64,000 nt of DNA, taken from IMG/VR virus record IMGVR_UViG_3300028859_000009, positions 62,001 to 126,000 of that record; one strand, 5' to 3'. The position numbers and the translations under genes are program-made. Position 1 is the stretch's first letter; every line of letters begins with the position of its first letter. Source of the DNA: a virus. The notes below the pieces were generated by a model. That model was not told where the DNA came from. It was given only the letters and a program-made list of their open reading frames with translations, and ran no database searches. Of this stretch, positions 17,135 to 26,247 are shown piece by piece.

Positions 17135-18877
17135 ATGATAATTAAATCAATTTCACTTAAAAATTTCAAATCATTTGGAAACAATATTCAATCAATAGAA
17201 TTTAAAGAAAATTCTTCTGATTTAATATTATTATCTTCAGAAAATGGAGGTGGTAAAAGCAGTTTTCAGCAATCATTTGATTTTTCTCTCTTTGGTATAG
17301 TAAGAGGAAAAAATGGTAGTAAAGTAACTCAAAAAATACTTCCAAATAGAATTAACAAAAATTTAGAAACTGAAATACAATTCACTAATAATATGTCTGA
17401 TATTATTAGAATTCAGAGATGTTTAGAACCTAATCATGCAAAAGTATTTATTAATGATATAGATGAAACAAGAAAATTTAAAAATTTAAAAAAAGAAGAT
17501 AGAGATAAATTAATAGGATTTGATTATGATACTTATAAAAGTTTTATTTCAATGTCAGTATCTGATTTTGCAAATTTTATTGACTTAAATCCAGAAGATA
17601 AAAGAAATATTATAAATAGATTATTCAATTTGCAAAATTTAGATGAATATCTAAATTTAAATAACGGATTAATCAAACAAAATAAAGAAGAAGAATTAAA
17701 ATTAATATCTATAATAGAAACTAATGAGCAAACAATTAAAACATTAAATCAAAATATTATAAATATTAAGAGAAGTGGAATATTAGATAAAGAAAAAGAA
17801 AGAGAGAAATTAGAAATAGAAAAAAACTCAAAGAGAGAACCATATATAAATTATAAGAAAGAATTACTATCATATGATGATAAATTTAAAAAATTAGATC
17901 AAGAAAGACAAGACTTTGAAAATCAAAGAAATATAATATCAAATGATATTATAGAAATAAAAGTTGAAATAAAAAATATAGAAGAAAAATTAGAGATATA
18001 TGAATCAGGTATTTGTCCATTATGTAATACTGATTTAAGTGATGAAAATCACAAGCATGATTTGAGTGATATTAATTATAAATTAATAAAAGAAAAAGAA
18101 AATTTTAAAAAATTAAATTCTAAAAAAGATAGTTTAACTTTAAAATTAACTCAAATTTCAAATGATAGAGATTCATTATATAATCAAAAAAATATAATCA
18201 GTTCAAAATATAATAATTTAATATATGAGTTAAAAATAATAACAAAAAAAATATCAGATTTAATAGATACATCAGATCATATATCTATTGTAGAATTAGA
18301 AAAAAATATTGAAGAACTTAAAAATAATAATATCAAAAATAATAATAAAATAATAGAACTAAATAATAAAAATAAAATCTATGAAGAATTAAAATATATA
18401 TTTTCAACTAATGGAGTTAGAAAAAGCATTGTTCAGAATATAGTTAAACCAATAAATGTTTATTTAAAAGAAATTTTAGATGATATGAAATCTACATATA
18501 ACGTTAAAATAGATGAAAATTTTAACGTTAAAATATATGAGAGATTAACTACTGAAATACATCCTGAAAGTTTATCTATGGGGGAATCAAAAAAAATAAA
18601 TATTGGAATTGCTCTATCGTATCTAAAACTAATATTAAAATTTAGAAAATTAAATATTTTATTTTTAGATGAAGTATTTTCTAGCATGGGTCCTATTAAT
18701 GTAGAATACGCATTGAAAGTATTAAAAGATTTCACCAAGGAATTTAATATAAATATTATTATATTAGATCCTAAAGTATATTTCACAGAAAGTTCATCAA
18801 TGAGTAGTTATTTTGATAGAATTTTAAAAATAACTAAAAAAATGTCATTCTCAGTAATAAATGAAGAAAATATATAA
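17135..18877 (+). CDS. 46: recombination endonuclease ATPase subunit, T4 gp46 / Rad50-SbcC type
   Basis: This 580-residue protein has an N-terminal Walker A (ENGGGKSSF, about residues 36-44), long coiled coils, a zinc-hook CPLC near residue 293, an ABC signature LSMGESKKINIGIALS and Walker B LNILFLDEVFSSM near residue 510. This is the full SMC-like layout of T4 gp46 (560 residues), which with the gp47 nuclease resects DNA ends for recombination-dependent replication and host DNA degradation. No gp47 partner is visible in the window. An ATATATAA box lies upstream. The next gene overlaps by 17 bases. Confidence 0.93.
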   Translation: MIIKSISLKNFKSFGNNIQSIEFKENSSDLILLSSENGGGKSSFQQSFDFSLFGIVRGKNGSKVTQKILPNRINKNLETEIQFTNNMSDIIRIQRCLEPNHAKVFINDIDETRKFKNLKKEDRDKLIGFDYDTYKSFISMSVSDFANFIDLNPEDKRNIINRLFNLQNLDEYLNLNNGLIKQNKEEELKLISIIETNEQTIKTLNQNIINIKRSGILDKEKEREKLEIEKNSKREPYINYKKELLSYDDKFKKLDQERQDFENQRNIISNDIIEIKVEIKNIEEKLEIYESGICPLCNTDLSDENHKHDLSDINYKLIKEKENFKKLNSKKDSLTLKLTQISNDRDSLYNQKNIISSKYNNLIYELKIITKKISDLIDTSDHISIVELEKNIEELKNNNIKNNNKIIELNNKNKIYEELKYIFSTNGVRKSIVQNIVKPINVYLKEILDDMKSTYNVKIDENFNVKIYERLTTEIHPESLSMGESKKINIGIALSYLKLILKFRKLNILFLDEVFSSMGPINVEYALKVLKDFTKEFNINIIILDPKVYFTESSSMSSYFDRILKITKKMSFSVINEENI

Positions 18878-19244
18878 AGAAATAGAAAACGATATAAACT
18901 ATTTAGTAATTGAAAATGATAATGAAAATGATAATTTTTCAATTTATAGTAATATTATTAATGATTTTTGGTATAAAATTCCAAAAAAATATCAAAAATC
19001 AAAAGATATTAAATTTATAACCCATAATATATATAATACAAAAACATTATATATTCATAATAAAAAAGAACATAATATCTACAGAGCATCATATAGCATT
19101 AGAGATAGTTCAACTGGTTTTTATTATAACAGCTATTGTATATATGGTAAAAAATATGATAATATGAATGAATGGACAAAAAAAAGAACTATAATACTAA
19201 GAGCAAAAAAAATTCAAAAATTAAATAGAATTCAAACTATTTAA
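18861..19244 (+). CDS. hypothetical protein (127 aa), C-terminal basic peptide
   Basis: The gene overlaps the end of the gp46-like gene and runs convergently into the terminase-like gene with a 24-base overlap. The product is Tyr/Asn/Lys-rich and ends ILRAKKIQKLNRIQTI, a variant of the recurrent C-terminal tag. No family is recognised. Confidence 0.55.
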   Translation: MKKIYKEIENDINYLVIENDNENDNFSIYSNIINDFWYKIPKKYQKSKDIKFITHNIYNTKTLYIHNKKEHNIYRASYSIRDSSTGFYYNSYCIYGKKYDNMNEWTKKRTIILRAKKIQKLNRIQTI

Positions 19245-19892
19245 TTTTTTTATTTTCTTTTTCCTAATGTAAGATAAATTAGAATAATCTAGTAACTCAT
19301 AAGGTTTATAACTTAAATCTTTTAATATATTAGAATTTAATTTATAGCTTGAATCTATCATCAAAGTGTCATTTATATCATATGGAATTATATTAATATA
19401 ATAATCATTTTTATAATCTAAAGTCTTAATTATATTAATATTATATTCAAAAGTAAATATACATTTGCATTTGCATTTATTACTAACCATATTTATAAAC
19501 ATATTTAAATATTGAACGTTATTAATTCCATTAGTTATTTTAGAAAAACCATCGATTACAATTAATTCTGGATTATAAGATGTTAATATAGAAAAAAAAT
19601 TATCTGTAATAGAACAAAATGTTAATTTATTATTATTTATGAAATTAATATTGTTTGAACTATATTTAACAACAACATTATTTATATCATTTCTAATTTT
19701 TGACATAAAATCACGAAAATATTTTTTATAATCAATAATAAAAAATATTTTTTTATCGTTATTATTAATTACAAAATTTTCTATCATTTTATTTATTACA
19801 AAACTTTTACCTGTTTGTCTTGACCAAAAAAACATAGATTTATCATTTTTAATAAAATTAGATAATGCATATTCTTGATAATCTCTTAACAT
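19221..19892 (-). CDS. stand-alone terminase-like ATPase domain lacking catalytic Glu
   Basis: The N-terminus LRDYQ (residues 2-6), Walker A SRQTGKS (24-30) and Walker B ELIVIDG (109-115) follow the order and spacing of the ATPase domain of T4 large terminase gp17 (RDYQ, SRQLGKT, IYIDE). The product is only 223 residues, so the nuclease domain is absent, and the Walker B Asp114 is followed by Gly instead of the catalytic Glu. It ends with the basic tag YIRKKKIKKLNSLNSI. A regulatory or decoy paralogue of the terminase or helicase is possible; it is not the packaging motor itself. Confidence 0.6.
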   Translation of the reverse strand: MLRDYQEYALSNFIKNDKSMFFWSRQTGKSFVINKMIENFVINNNDKKIFFIIDYKKYFRDFMSKIRNDINNVVVKYSSNNINFINNNKLTFCSITDNFFSILTSYNPELIVIDGFSKITNGINNVQYLNMFINMVSNKCKCKCIFTFEYNINIIKTLDYKNDYYINIIPYDINDTLMIDSSYKLNSNILKDLSYKPYELLDYSNLSYIRKKKIKKLNSLNSI

Positions 19893-20101
19893 TAGAGCCT
19901 GAATTGTTTTTTATTTGTTGTATAAAACTGCTGAGGCATTTTTTTAGGATTTATTTTCTTTTTAGAAAAAATTGTAGAATTAATAAGAGTTGAACATATG
20001 ATCGCTAATGCAAATATAATTGTCAATTCAAATCCGAATGAGTTATAAATAAAAAATAATATTACATTAAAGAAAAGTAATATGATAAGGTATTTCCACA
20101 T
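19892..20101 (-). CDS. small two-helix membrane protein
   Basis: The 69-residue product has two hydrophobic segments (about 4-20 and 24-47) and a basic C-terminal tail. Its stop overlaps the start of the terminase-like gene, so they are co-translated. Function is unknown. Confidence 0.6.
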   Translation of the reverse strand: MWKYLIILLFFNVILFFIYNSFGFELTIIFALAIICSTLINSTIFSKKKINPKKMPQQFYTTNKKQFRL

Positions 20102-20142
20102 AAAAAGTCGTTTTCTTATTTTATAAAGAAAACGACTTTTTG
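20102..20142. terminator. strong bidirectional hairpin
   Basis: AAAAAGTCGTTTTCTT and AAGAAAACGACTTTTT form a 16-bp stem (one of the best in the window) between two minus-strand genes. Confidence 0.85.
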
Positions 20143-20162
20143 TTTATATTATTTAAAAATAA

Positions 20163-20657
20163 TTAATAAGAATATGATAAAGATTTTTTATTTTTAATAG
20201 AATTCTTAGTAGAAATAATACCAGCACAGGTGCTCCCTATTCCGTTTTTTAAAGATTCCGGAGTTGTGAGCGTTCTGCCGCATATTGCACAAATTCCTTT
20301 ATGATAAATTCCCATATCTTTATGAATTTGATTTAGCATCAATAAATTGAAGAAAAATGAAAATGCTTTATAAGATAATGCATCTTGTTTAATTTTAGAT
20401 TTTGGAGTTAATTTAAAAATCAATTTACCATAATTAAAAATAGATCCCATATAAGTATATGATCCTTCATTGTCACTTCCAGTAAGAACATAAACAAATA
20501 ATGGTGATTTTTCATCAGCATCTTTCATTTTTTTAATTTTGTAAGTAAACCAATTTCCAGTTATTTTACTTTCCAATGTGAAAATAGCATTACCGCCAAC
20601 TATGAATTTTTTAATGTCTTCGACATTTTCAAACTGATATAGAGTTTCTTTTTTCAT
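20163..20657 (-). CDS. DUF6011-like zinc protein
   Basis: The ATG at 20657 (MKKETLYQFENVED) is chosen; a longer frame reading begins inside the promoter region. The C-terminal part has CAICGRTLTTPESLKNGIGSTCAG, the four-cysteine motif of DUF6011-type proteins known from phages and plasmids. The N-terminal 90 residues are beta-rich. Upstream on this strand is a TATCTTFG-like box with the sequence TATCTTTG (20683-20690 on the plus strand as CAAAGATA), 19 bp from a T-rich -33 region. Confidence 0.65.
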   Translation of the reverse strand: MKKETLYQFENVEDIKKFIVGGNAIFTLESKITGNWFTYKIKKMKDADEKSPLFVYVLTGSDNEGSYTYMGSIFNYGKLIFKLTPKSKIKQDALSYKAFSFFFNLLMLNQIHKDMGIYHKGICAICGRTLTTPESLKNGIGSTCAGIISTKNSIKNKKSLSYSY

Positions 20658-20682
20658 ATCTTTGTTTTTAATTATAATACAA

Positions 20683-20713
20683 AGATACAACATTTTAGAG
20701 TAATAAAAAAATC
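20683..20713 (-). promoter_or_regulatory. candidate Bacteroidota-type promoter
   Basis: On the minus strand TATCTTTG is preceded, 19 bp upstream, by TTTT, a 3/4 match to the -33 TTTG. It overlaps the terminator hairpin of the gene upstream. Confidence 0.5.
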
Positions 20714-20738
20714 CTTGATACATATATTATCAAGGATT
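20709..20738 (-). terminator. intrinsic terminator
   Basis: On the minus strand AATCCTTGATA and TATCAAGGATT form a stem followed by a T-run, downstream of the 206-residue membrane protein gene. Confidence 0.75.
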
Positions 20739-20763
20739 ATAGATATTTAATATTTTTTAATAT

Positions 20764-21384
20764 TCAAATTAATGTTTTAACATGATTCATAACATCTAAA
20801 AATATTTTCTGTTCATCATCAGACATAGTATGTTCCTCAGTATATGTTACAAAAAAGAATCCTAATCTATCGACTTCATTATATATTTTTTTATAATAAA
20901 TTTTATGAACAGATCTTTCTTTAAATATATTATAAATATCTTTATTATGGTTAAGAGATTTAATATCATCAAGATATATATAATTGAAATCTTTATCACT
21001 TCTTAATATAGTTGTAGCTATTTTACTAGAAGTCACTGGCAATTCATCTAATACTCTATCATCAATAAGTTTACCAGAATTATTCATTGTAAATAAAAAA
21101 TCTAATGATATATAACCCTTTGTATAATCATATTTGAAAAAACTCATATAATTAAAATTTAAATCCGATGATATCCTTTGATAATAAGAAAATAGTGTAC
21201 CAGTTTCTTTTAACATATTCATATATTGTATATTTTCATGATATGTTAAAAAATCAATATTTCTTGATATAAATTCAAATAAAGTACTATAATTTTTTTT
21301 GTTGTTATTATAAATTTTTTTTGTCATTATAATAAATCCAATGATAACTAAAGTAATAAATATACATATAACGATTTCATTCAT
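20764..21384 (-). CDS. membrane-anchored GAF-like protein, second of a pair
   Basis: One N-terminal membrane helix (about residues 3-21) is followed by a roughly 170-residue cytoplasmic domain. Its order of segments (LFSYYQRISSDLNFNYMSFFKYD ... VHKIYYKKIYNEVDRLGFFFVTYTEE) parallels the GAF-like domain of the gene upstream. It lacks the HNGG motif of its partner. The gene follows that partner by 11 bases. GAF folds bind small ligands or mediate dimerisation; the pair may form a hetero-oligomer at the membrane. Confidence 0.55.
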   Translation of the reverse strand: MNEIVICIFITLVIIGFIIMTKKIYNNNKKNYSTLFEFISRNIDFLTYHENIQYMNMLKETGTLFSYYQRISSDLNFNYMSFFKYDYTKGYISLDFLFTMNNSGKLIDDRVLDELPVTSSKIATTILRSDKDFNYIYLDDIKSLNHNKDIYNIFKERSVHKIYYKKIYNEVDRLGFFFVTYTEEHTMSDDEQKIFLDVMNHVKTLI

Positions 21385-21395
21385 ACTCTTATGAA

Positions 21396-22103
21396 TTATT
21401 TTTTATTTATTAATACCGCTATTTTTATGGCTGTTTCAGCAAATTCTTCAAATTGTTCTTTAGTTAATTCTTTAGTATGATAATAATATTCCATTGTTAT
21501 AAGTCCAATTGGAGTATTATCATAATCTTCTAAAATTGTTGAGTAATAAGTTTTTATACCTAATGATGTTAAATAATCTTTTAAAAAATAATCTTTCAAA
21601 TCAGCTACAACTGGAATATAAATCTCTTCACGTGTAGCTAATATTCTATTCCAAAGAGGATTTATACTCAATGGCATATTTTGCATTTCTTTTATAATTG
21701 GTTTGGTTTCTAATGATACTGCCTCATAAGTATTACTACATTTCTTAAATTCTACGCCTGATAAATTTTTACCCCCATTGTGAAATTCATAAATAGATAT
21801 CCTTTCACTATCAAATATCTGTAATAAATGATACATCTGTATTTGTATTTTATTTGCATTTTCTGCAAAATTCATAAATTTTGTTGGTAAATCAGAATGA
21901 TCATCATTCGGTATTTTTTTCATCATATCATCCAACCTAGTATATAATGAATCAATTTTATCTTCTTGCTCTTTTATTCTTTTTGCCGAACTATTTATCA
22001 TCATATAAGAAATTAAAATTACAATCAAAAAAACCGTAATTATAAAACCGTAATCTTGAAATATATTAGCAATATTAATTGCGAGTAGTATATAATTTAA
22101 CAT
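21396..22103 (-). CDS. membrane-anchored GAF-like protein with HNGG motif
   Basis: The 235-residue product has a membrane helix (about 18-38), a short coiled coil (KRIKEQEDKIDSLYTRLDDMM) and a GAF-like domain containing RISIYEFHNGGKNLSGVEF and a C-terminal TPIGLITMEYY strand. This HNGG-bearing GAF-like type is, to my recollection, found in other large phages, of unknown function. A TTTATATATAA box lies upstream. It forms an operon with the following paralogue-like gene. Confidence 0.6.
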   Translation of the reverse strand: MLNYILLAINIANIFQDYGFIITVFLIVILISYMMINSSAKRIKEQEDKIDSLYTRLDDMMKKIPNDDHSDLPTKFMNFAENANKIQIQMYHLLQIFDSERISIYEFHNGGKNLSGVEFKKCSNTYEAVSLETKPIIKEMQNMPLSINPLWNRILATREEIYIPVVADLKDYFLKDYLTSLGIKTYYSTILEDYDNTPIGLITMEYYYHTKELTKEQFEEFAETAIKIAVLINKK

Positions 22104-22279
22104 ATTTAATTTATTTATTTTTAAATTTTATATAGTTTATATATAAATTTTATTTTTCAAAAAAATTTAAATATATTAAACATTGGACGGTAAAGATTAT
22201 TATCAAATTTAAAAAAAAGTAATATCAAAATTGATATTTTTTGATATTTATAAATTTATATATAAATAAAAAATATAAT

Positions 22280-22429
22280 ATGAAAACATTACATATAGAT
22301 GATAAAGTACATAATATTTTTAAAAAATATTGTAAAGATAATGGATATCAAATTAATAAATTAACAGAAATTATTATATCTGATTACATAAAAAACAACG
22401 CATCTAATGATACTAACGAAAGAAATTGA
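22280..22429 (+). CDS. small ribbon-helix-helix protein
   Basis: The ATG at 22280 gives 49 residues (MKTLHIDDKVHNIFKKYCKDNGYQ ...), a beta strand followed by two helices as in Arc/MetJ-type repressors. A TTTATATATAA box lies 25 bp upstream. Its 3' end overlaps the HNH endonuclease gene by 23 bases, an arrangement repeated at 32.4-32.6 kb. Confidence 0.65.
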   Translation: MKTLHIDDKVHNIFKKYCKDNGYQINKLTEIIISDYIKNNASNDTNERN

Positions 22430-23267
22430 AATAATAGTAAATTCGGCAAATATGAAGCATTTCAAATCATTAGGATACGAAAATCTTAAACCAGGAAATA
22501 AACTAACAATACCAGTAGAACATCTAAATAACGGTAGTCATTCAATGGTTACTGTTAAATGTGATGTCTGTGATACTGAAAAAGAATTAATGTATAGGTT
22601 CTATTTTAAAAATATCAAAAAACACAATACATATACATGCTCATCAAAATGTGGGCAAGAAAAAGTTAAAAAAACATACTTAGAAAAATATGGTGATGAA
22701 AATTATCGTAATCTTGAAAAACATAAAGAAACTTGTTTAGAAAAATATGAAGTGGAAAATCCATCTCAAGTTGAAAAATTCAAAGAGAAAAGAAAAGAAA
22801 CTATGATTGAGAGATATGGAACAGAATATTATTATCAAAGTGAAGATTTTAAAGAAAAATATGAACAGACAAGTCTAATAAATTATGGAACAATACATCC
22901 TATGTCTTCTGATAAAATGAAAGATATCATGAAAGAATATCATATTAAAAATGGATTTATTATAGAAACAGATGATTTTCAACTATATAGAAATAAAGTT
23001 TATAATTTAACAAAAAAATTAAAAAGTGAATTATTTTCTACATGGGACGGTAAAGATTATTATGATAATGAATATATTAAAGATAATTTTAATTTACCAG
23101 GTACGCATAAAGATTATCCTACTATTGATCATAAATATCCAATATCTGAGGGATTTAAAAATGGTATAAAAGAAGAAGAAATTGCAAAAATATCAAATTT
23201 ATGTTTTACTAAAAAATTTATAAATTCTCAAAAATACAATAAACTAATATATCATTTTTTTAAATAA
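22407..23267 (+). CDS. HNH-type homing endonuclease with zinc finger and KYG repeats
   Basis: The N-terminus carries CDVCDTE ... CSSKCGQ, a zinc-binding module, then three or four repeats of about 26 residues each with a K/RYG or NYG core (LEKYGDEN, LEKYEVEN, IERYGTEY, INYGTIH). The C-terminal domain has WDGKDYYDNEYI, YPTIDHKYPISEGF, and ISNLCFTKKFINSQK, which fits an HNH fold (DH, N, INSxK). It is a paralogue of the proteins at 24.3 and 31.5 kb. The tail overlaps the convergent gene at 23252 by 16 bases. Confidence 0.82.
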   Translation: MILTKEIEIIVNSANMKHFKSLGYENLKPGNKLTIPVEHLNNGSHSMVTVKCDVCDTEKELMYRFYFKNIKKHNTYTCSSKCGQEKVKKTYLEKYGDENYRNLEKHKETCLEKYEVENPSQVEKFKEKRKETMIERYGTEYYYQSEDFKEKYEQTSLINYGTIHPMSSDKMKDIMKEYHIKNGFIIETDDFQLYRNKVYNLTKKLKSELFSTWDGKDYYDNEYIKDNFNLPGTHKDYPTIDHKYPISEGFKNGIKEEEIAKISNLCFTKKFINSQKYNKLIYHFFK

Positions 23268-23893
23268 TTGCCAGTATCAGCACTATAAATATATTGATGA
23301 TTATAAATTGGTATAGAATTAAATGATTTTAATGCTATATAAACATCCATAATACACTCATTGGAGGCACCCCCAATCACAATAATTTTTTTATTTTTAA
23401 ATTTTTTAAATAATTCAACCAATTCTTCATTAACATAAAACCATTTATGATTATTACCTATGTATATTAAAAATTCATTCTTATCTTTTAATTTAAAAGC
23501 GTCTCCTTTTTTAAAATTGTTGTGTCTTGAATTGAATTCTTCAAGAGTTTTATTATCAAATATATGTGTTATCCATTCCTTAAATCCTCCTTTATATTTA
23601 GAATAAAATTTCTTAACTCCATATTTTTTTTCTATCAAATCAACTTCATTTTTAAATTTATAAGTAGGTTTAGATCCTTGATTTGAATCCCATATTTGAT
23701 AAACCCCTTTTCCTGATTCATCTGATGGAAAATCTAAACAATATTTATCTATTTTTTTAATAAATCCATTAGGATCAGTAGGAAAATATTTCTTGAAATT
23801 AGACTGTACATCAACAATTAATAATATTCCGTCATGATCAATTAAAGAGATGTTTTCATTAATCGTGAATTCTTTAAACTTAAATACCTCCAT
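23252..23893 (-). CDS. isochorismatase-fold protein with capsid-targeting-like N-terminus
   Basis: The N-terminus MEVFKFKEFTINENIS carries the recurrent motif with an I-N-E site. The body fits a cysteine hydrolase of the isochorismatase/nicotinamidase fold: GILLIVDVQSNF with Asp28, and VIGGASNECIMDVYIALKSF with a nucleophile-like Cys near 177. The metal-binding DxH motif of nicotinamidases is not evident, so substrate is unknown. A separate and much better PncA lies at 57.1 kb. Confidence 0.6.
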   Translation of the reverse strand: MEVFKFKEFTINENISLIDHDGILLIVDVQSNFKKYFPTDPNGFIKKIDKYCLDFPSDESGKGVYQIWDSNQGSKPTYKFKNEVDLIEKKYGVKKFYSKYKGGFKEWITHIFDNKTLEEFNSRHNNFKKGDAFKLKDKNEFLIYIGNNHKWFYVNEELVELFKKFKNKKIIVIGGASNECIMDVYIALKSFNSIPIYNHQYIYSADTGNYLKK

Positions 23894-24002
23894 AGCTTTA
23901 TATAAATTTTTTATTTTATTTTTTATATATAAATATATTAAAATAAAAAAGTCAACGAATTAGCACTTCCATAATAAACAATAACTTTATTTGTGTTAAT
24001 TT

Positions 24003-24296
24003 TTGTATATTATAAAATTACACATAGATAGTATCTTACTATGTGTAAAATCAAATGATTCAGACTTATATTGGAAATTCACAAAAGGCAAAAAATATAA
24101 AATGTATTATTCAAATTTTACTGGATGCAGATTGAAAGATGATAATAATAAATTTTGTTGTATTGATTACTGGAGAATTTTTAACTATCAAAATAAAAAT
24201 GTTCACATATTTGAATATGCAGATGGAATATTCACAACTGGCAAATCATTAGAAGAATATGAAATAAAAACAGCAGGAGAAAAATATAATTTATAA
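24003..24296 (+). CDS. small beta-barrel-like protein, uncertain start
   Basis: The frame opens at TTG 24003 with no good ATG; the next in-frame ATG is at codon 38. The text FTKGKKYKMYYSNFTGCRLKDDNNKFCCIDYWRIF matches the pattern xxGKxYxxxxxxxxxxxxDDxGxxxxF seen in the 82-residue protein at 48.3 kb. Function is unknown. A non-standard or missing start could mean the gene is decaying. Confidence 0.5.
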   Translation: MYIIKLHIDSILLCVKSNDSDLYWKFTKGKKYKMYYSNFTGCRLKDDNNKFCCIDYWRIFNYQNKNVHIFEYADGIFTTGKSLEEYEIKTAGEKYNL

Positions 24297-25349
24297 TCAT
24301 CTACAATTTGAACCCTTTGATGAATTGATTCCTCTCTTTGTTATACACAAATTTGACAATTTACTAATTTCTTCAGGTGAAATACTATTTTCAAATCCAT
24401 ATTTTACAGATTTTTTATGATCAATTGTTGGATAATTTCTATCATTTTTATTATTACCTTTTATATATTCATTATCATAAAAATCATAACCATTCCAAAA
24501 TTCATATAATTCTTTTTTATTTTTATTCGTATATGATTTAACTTTCAATTTATAATTCAAAAAATCACTCCTATCAGAATCTTGTAAATATAATCCTAAT
24601 GATTGCTTAGTTTTAATCATCTTATTTTTAACATCATCATTGCACATCGGATTTATATTACCATATCTTTCAGTATTTGTTGTCTCTATCTTGTTCCGTA
24701 TATCATCATTTTTAATAGGGTGATCAACACCATATTTATCTAACATTGGCTTAACTCTAAATTCATACAATGAAAAAACATTTTTTGCTCCATATTTTTC
24801 TAGATTTGTGTTTTCTATTTTAATTTGAGTGTCTTTATCTAAAAGTGATGTTGTAACACCATAATTTTTTAAAAATGTATTTTTAATTTTATTTTTAATT
24901 TCATCATTTTCAGATGCATAATCGCAGCCAAATCTAATATTGTTTGTTTCTTTCATCTTTTCTTTAAATTCTAAAACATTTAATGCATGTTCAGTACCAT
25001 ATCTTTCTATCATAGTATTTCTAATTTTATCTCTTATAACATCAGATTCTAATATATTATCAACTCCATATTTTTCTTTGACACTTATTTTTCTTTTTAT
25101 ATTGTTACATTTTTGACAATAATAGTCCTCAGTTCTATTTTTTGTATATCTATTATAAGCAATAAACAATATCTTTCTTTCTTCACCACAGCGATCACAC
25201 TTAGCATCAATTAAGACATTACTATTAATTGTCAAATCTTCAATTTTAACTTCTATAGTTTGTCCACCTTTAACATAATATCCTTTATCTATATAATGTT
25301 TCACATATCTATTATTCATTTTTAAAATCACACTTTCAGATAATATCAT
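24297..25349 (-). CDS. HNH-type homing endonuclease with seven to eight KYG repeats
   Basis: The ATG at 25349 (MILSESVILKMNNRYVKHY) is used instead of an upstream non-ATG start. A zinc module CDRCGEE ... CQKCNN is followed by about seven repeats (KYGVDN, RYGTEH, RFGCDY, NYGVTT, KYGAKN, KYGVDH, RYGNIN), then a C-terminal HNH domain with YPTIDHKKSVKYGFENSIS and LSNLCITKRGINSSK. It is the longest of the three HNH paralogues and, unlike the others, has no RHH gene upstream. A TATATATA box lies upstream. Confidence 0.82.
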   Translation of the reverse strand: MILSESVILKMNNRYVKHYIDKGYYVKGGQTIEVKIEDLTINSNVLIDAKCDRCGEERKILFIAYNRYTKNRTEDYYCQKCNNIKRKISVKEKYGVDNILESDVIRDKIRNTMIERYGTEHALNVLEFKEKMKETNNIRFGCDYASENDEIKNKIKNTFLKNYGVTTSLLDKDTQIKIENTNLEKYGAKNVFSLYEFRVKPMLDKYGVDHPIKNDDIRNKIETTNTERYGNINPMCNDDVKNKMIKTKQSLGLYLQDSDRSDFLNYKLKVKSYTNKNKKELYEFWNGYDFYDNEYIKGNNKNDRNYPTIDHKKSVKYGFENSISPEEISKLSNLCITKRGINSSKGSNCR

Positions 25350-25453
25350 ATTCTTTTTTATTTGTATATATAAAAAAAAGTTATTCAATAAAATTGTTTC
25401 AGAAAATAGACAATTTAAAATTTATATATAATAAAAAATAATAATTTGTAATT

Positions 25454-26206
25454 ATGGCAATGACAATCGATCAATTAATTGATATAGTTCAGGGGGATTT
25501 GACCGTTTCTGGATTATTTGATAAAATTATACCTGATATGGAAGTAATTCGTTTAGTCAGAGAAGAAGCTTTAGATTGGTTTTATAAAAATTATCAATTC
25601 TCTAAAATTAAAATGTTTTATTACCTTAAAAGAGATTTCATTGACACAGATGAATATCATAGAACAAAAACAATAGTTTTACCGCCAGAAGTAGAAGATA
25701 TAGTTAGAATAGTAAAAATAGACAATCCAAATTTATTTCGCTTGGGAATACAAGCTCCTCAGCTTTCTATAAATCTTGGAGTTACCAATCAGCCTTTTTT
25801 AACGTCTTTTGTTACCACAGCAGGAGAATTAGGAGTGTATCGTTCTGTTATTAGTAATTTTGCTGATCAAATAAATAAAATGACTACAAATACAATAAGA
25901 TTTAATTATAATCATATAAATAAGCATCTTAATTTATTAACAATGATTGATACTGATATGATGTTAGAAATATATTCACGAATTGAAGAAGAAGAACTTT
26001 TTGATAATGTATATTTCAAACAATATCTTATTGGATTATGTCAAATAAGACAAGGTCAAGCTGTGGGGAGATTTAATTTTAATTTACCAGGAAATTTTCA
26101 GTACAATTCAGCCGATATGATTTCTCAAGGTAAAGAAAAAATGGATGCAGTAATAGAAAAAGTAAGATCAGAAACAAATACTGGTTGGTTTATAATGGAT
26201 AGGTAA
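25454..26206 (+). CDS. candidate neck/head-completion structural protein
   Basis: The 250-residue protein is of normal composition, with MTIDQLIDIVQGDLTVSG at the start and INLPGNF-like segment NFNLPGNFQYNSADMISQGKEKM followed by a C-terminal WFIMD. The helical C-terminal part with a LPGxxxxxxxxMxxxGK pattern reminds me of neck or head-tail joining proteins of T4-type phages, but the match is by impression. It has its own TTTATATATAA box and a terminator, as expected for a late gene. Confidence 0.45.
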   Translation: MAMTIDQLIDIVQGDLTVSGLFDKIIPDMEVIRLVREEALDWFYKNYQFSKIKMFYYLKRDFIDTDEYHRTKTIVLPPEVEDIVRIVKIDNPNLFRLGIQAPQLSINLGVTNQPFLTSFVTTAGELGVYRSVISNFADQINKMTTNTIRFNYNHINKHLNLLTMIDTDMMLEIYSRIEEEELFDNVYFKQYLIGLCQIRQGQAVGRFNFNLPGNFQYNSADMISQGKEKMDAVIEKVRSETNTGWFIMDR

Positions 26207-26215
26207 CAAAGACTC

Positions 26216-26247
26216 AAAAATCACTAATTTTTTAGTGATTTTTATTT
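26216..26247. terminator. bidirectional terminator
   Basis: AAAAATCACTAA and TTAGTGATTTTT form a hairpin between convergent genes. Confidence 0.85.

Noticed and set aside
23252-23893. Second nicotinamidase
   Set aside because: The isochorismatase-like Asp and Cys are present, but the DxH metal motif is not evident, so only the fold is called.
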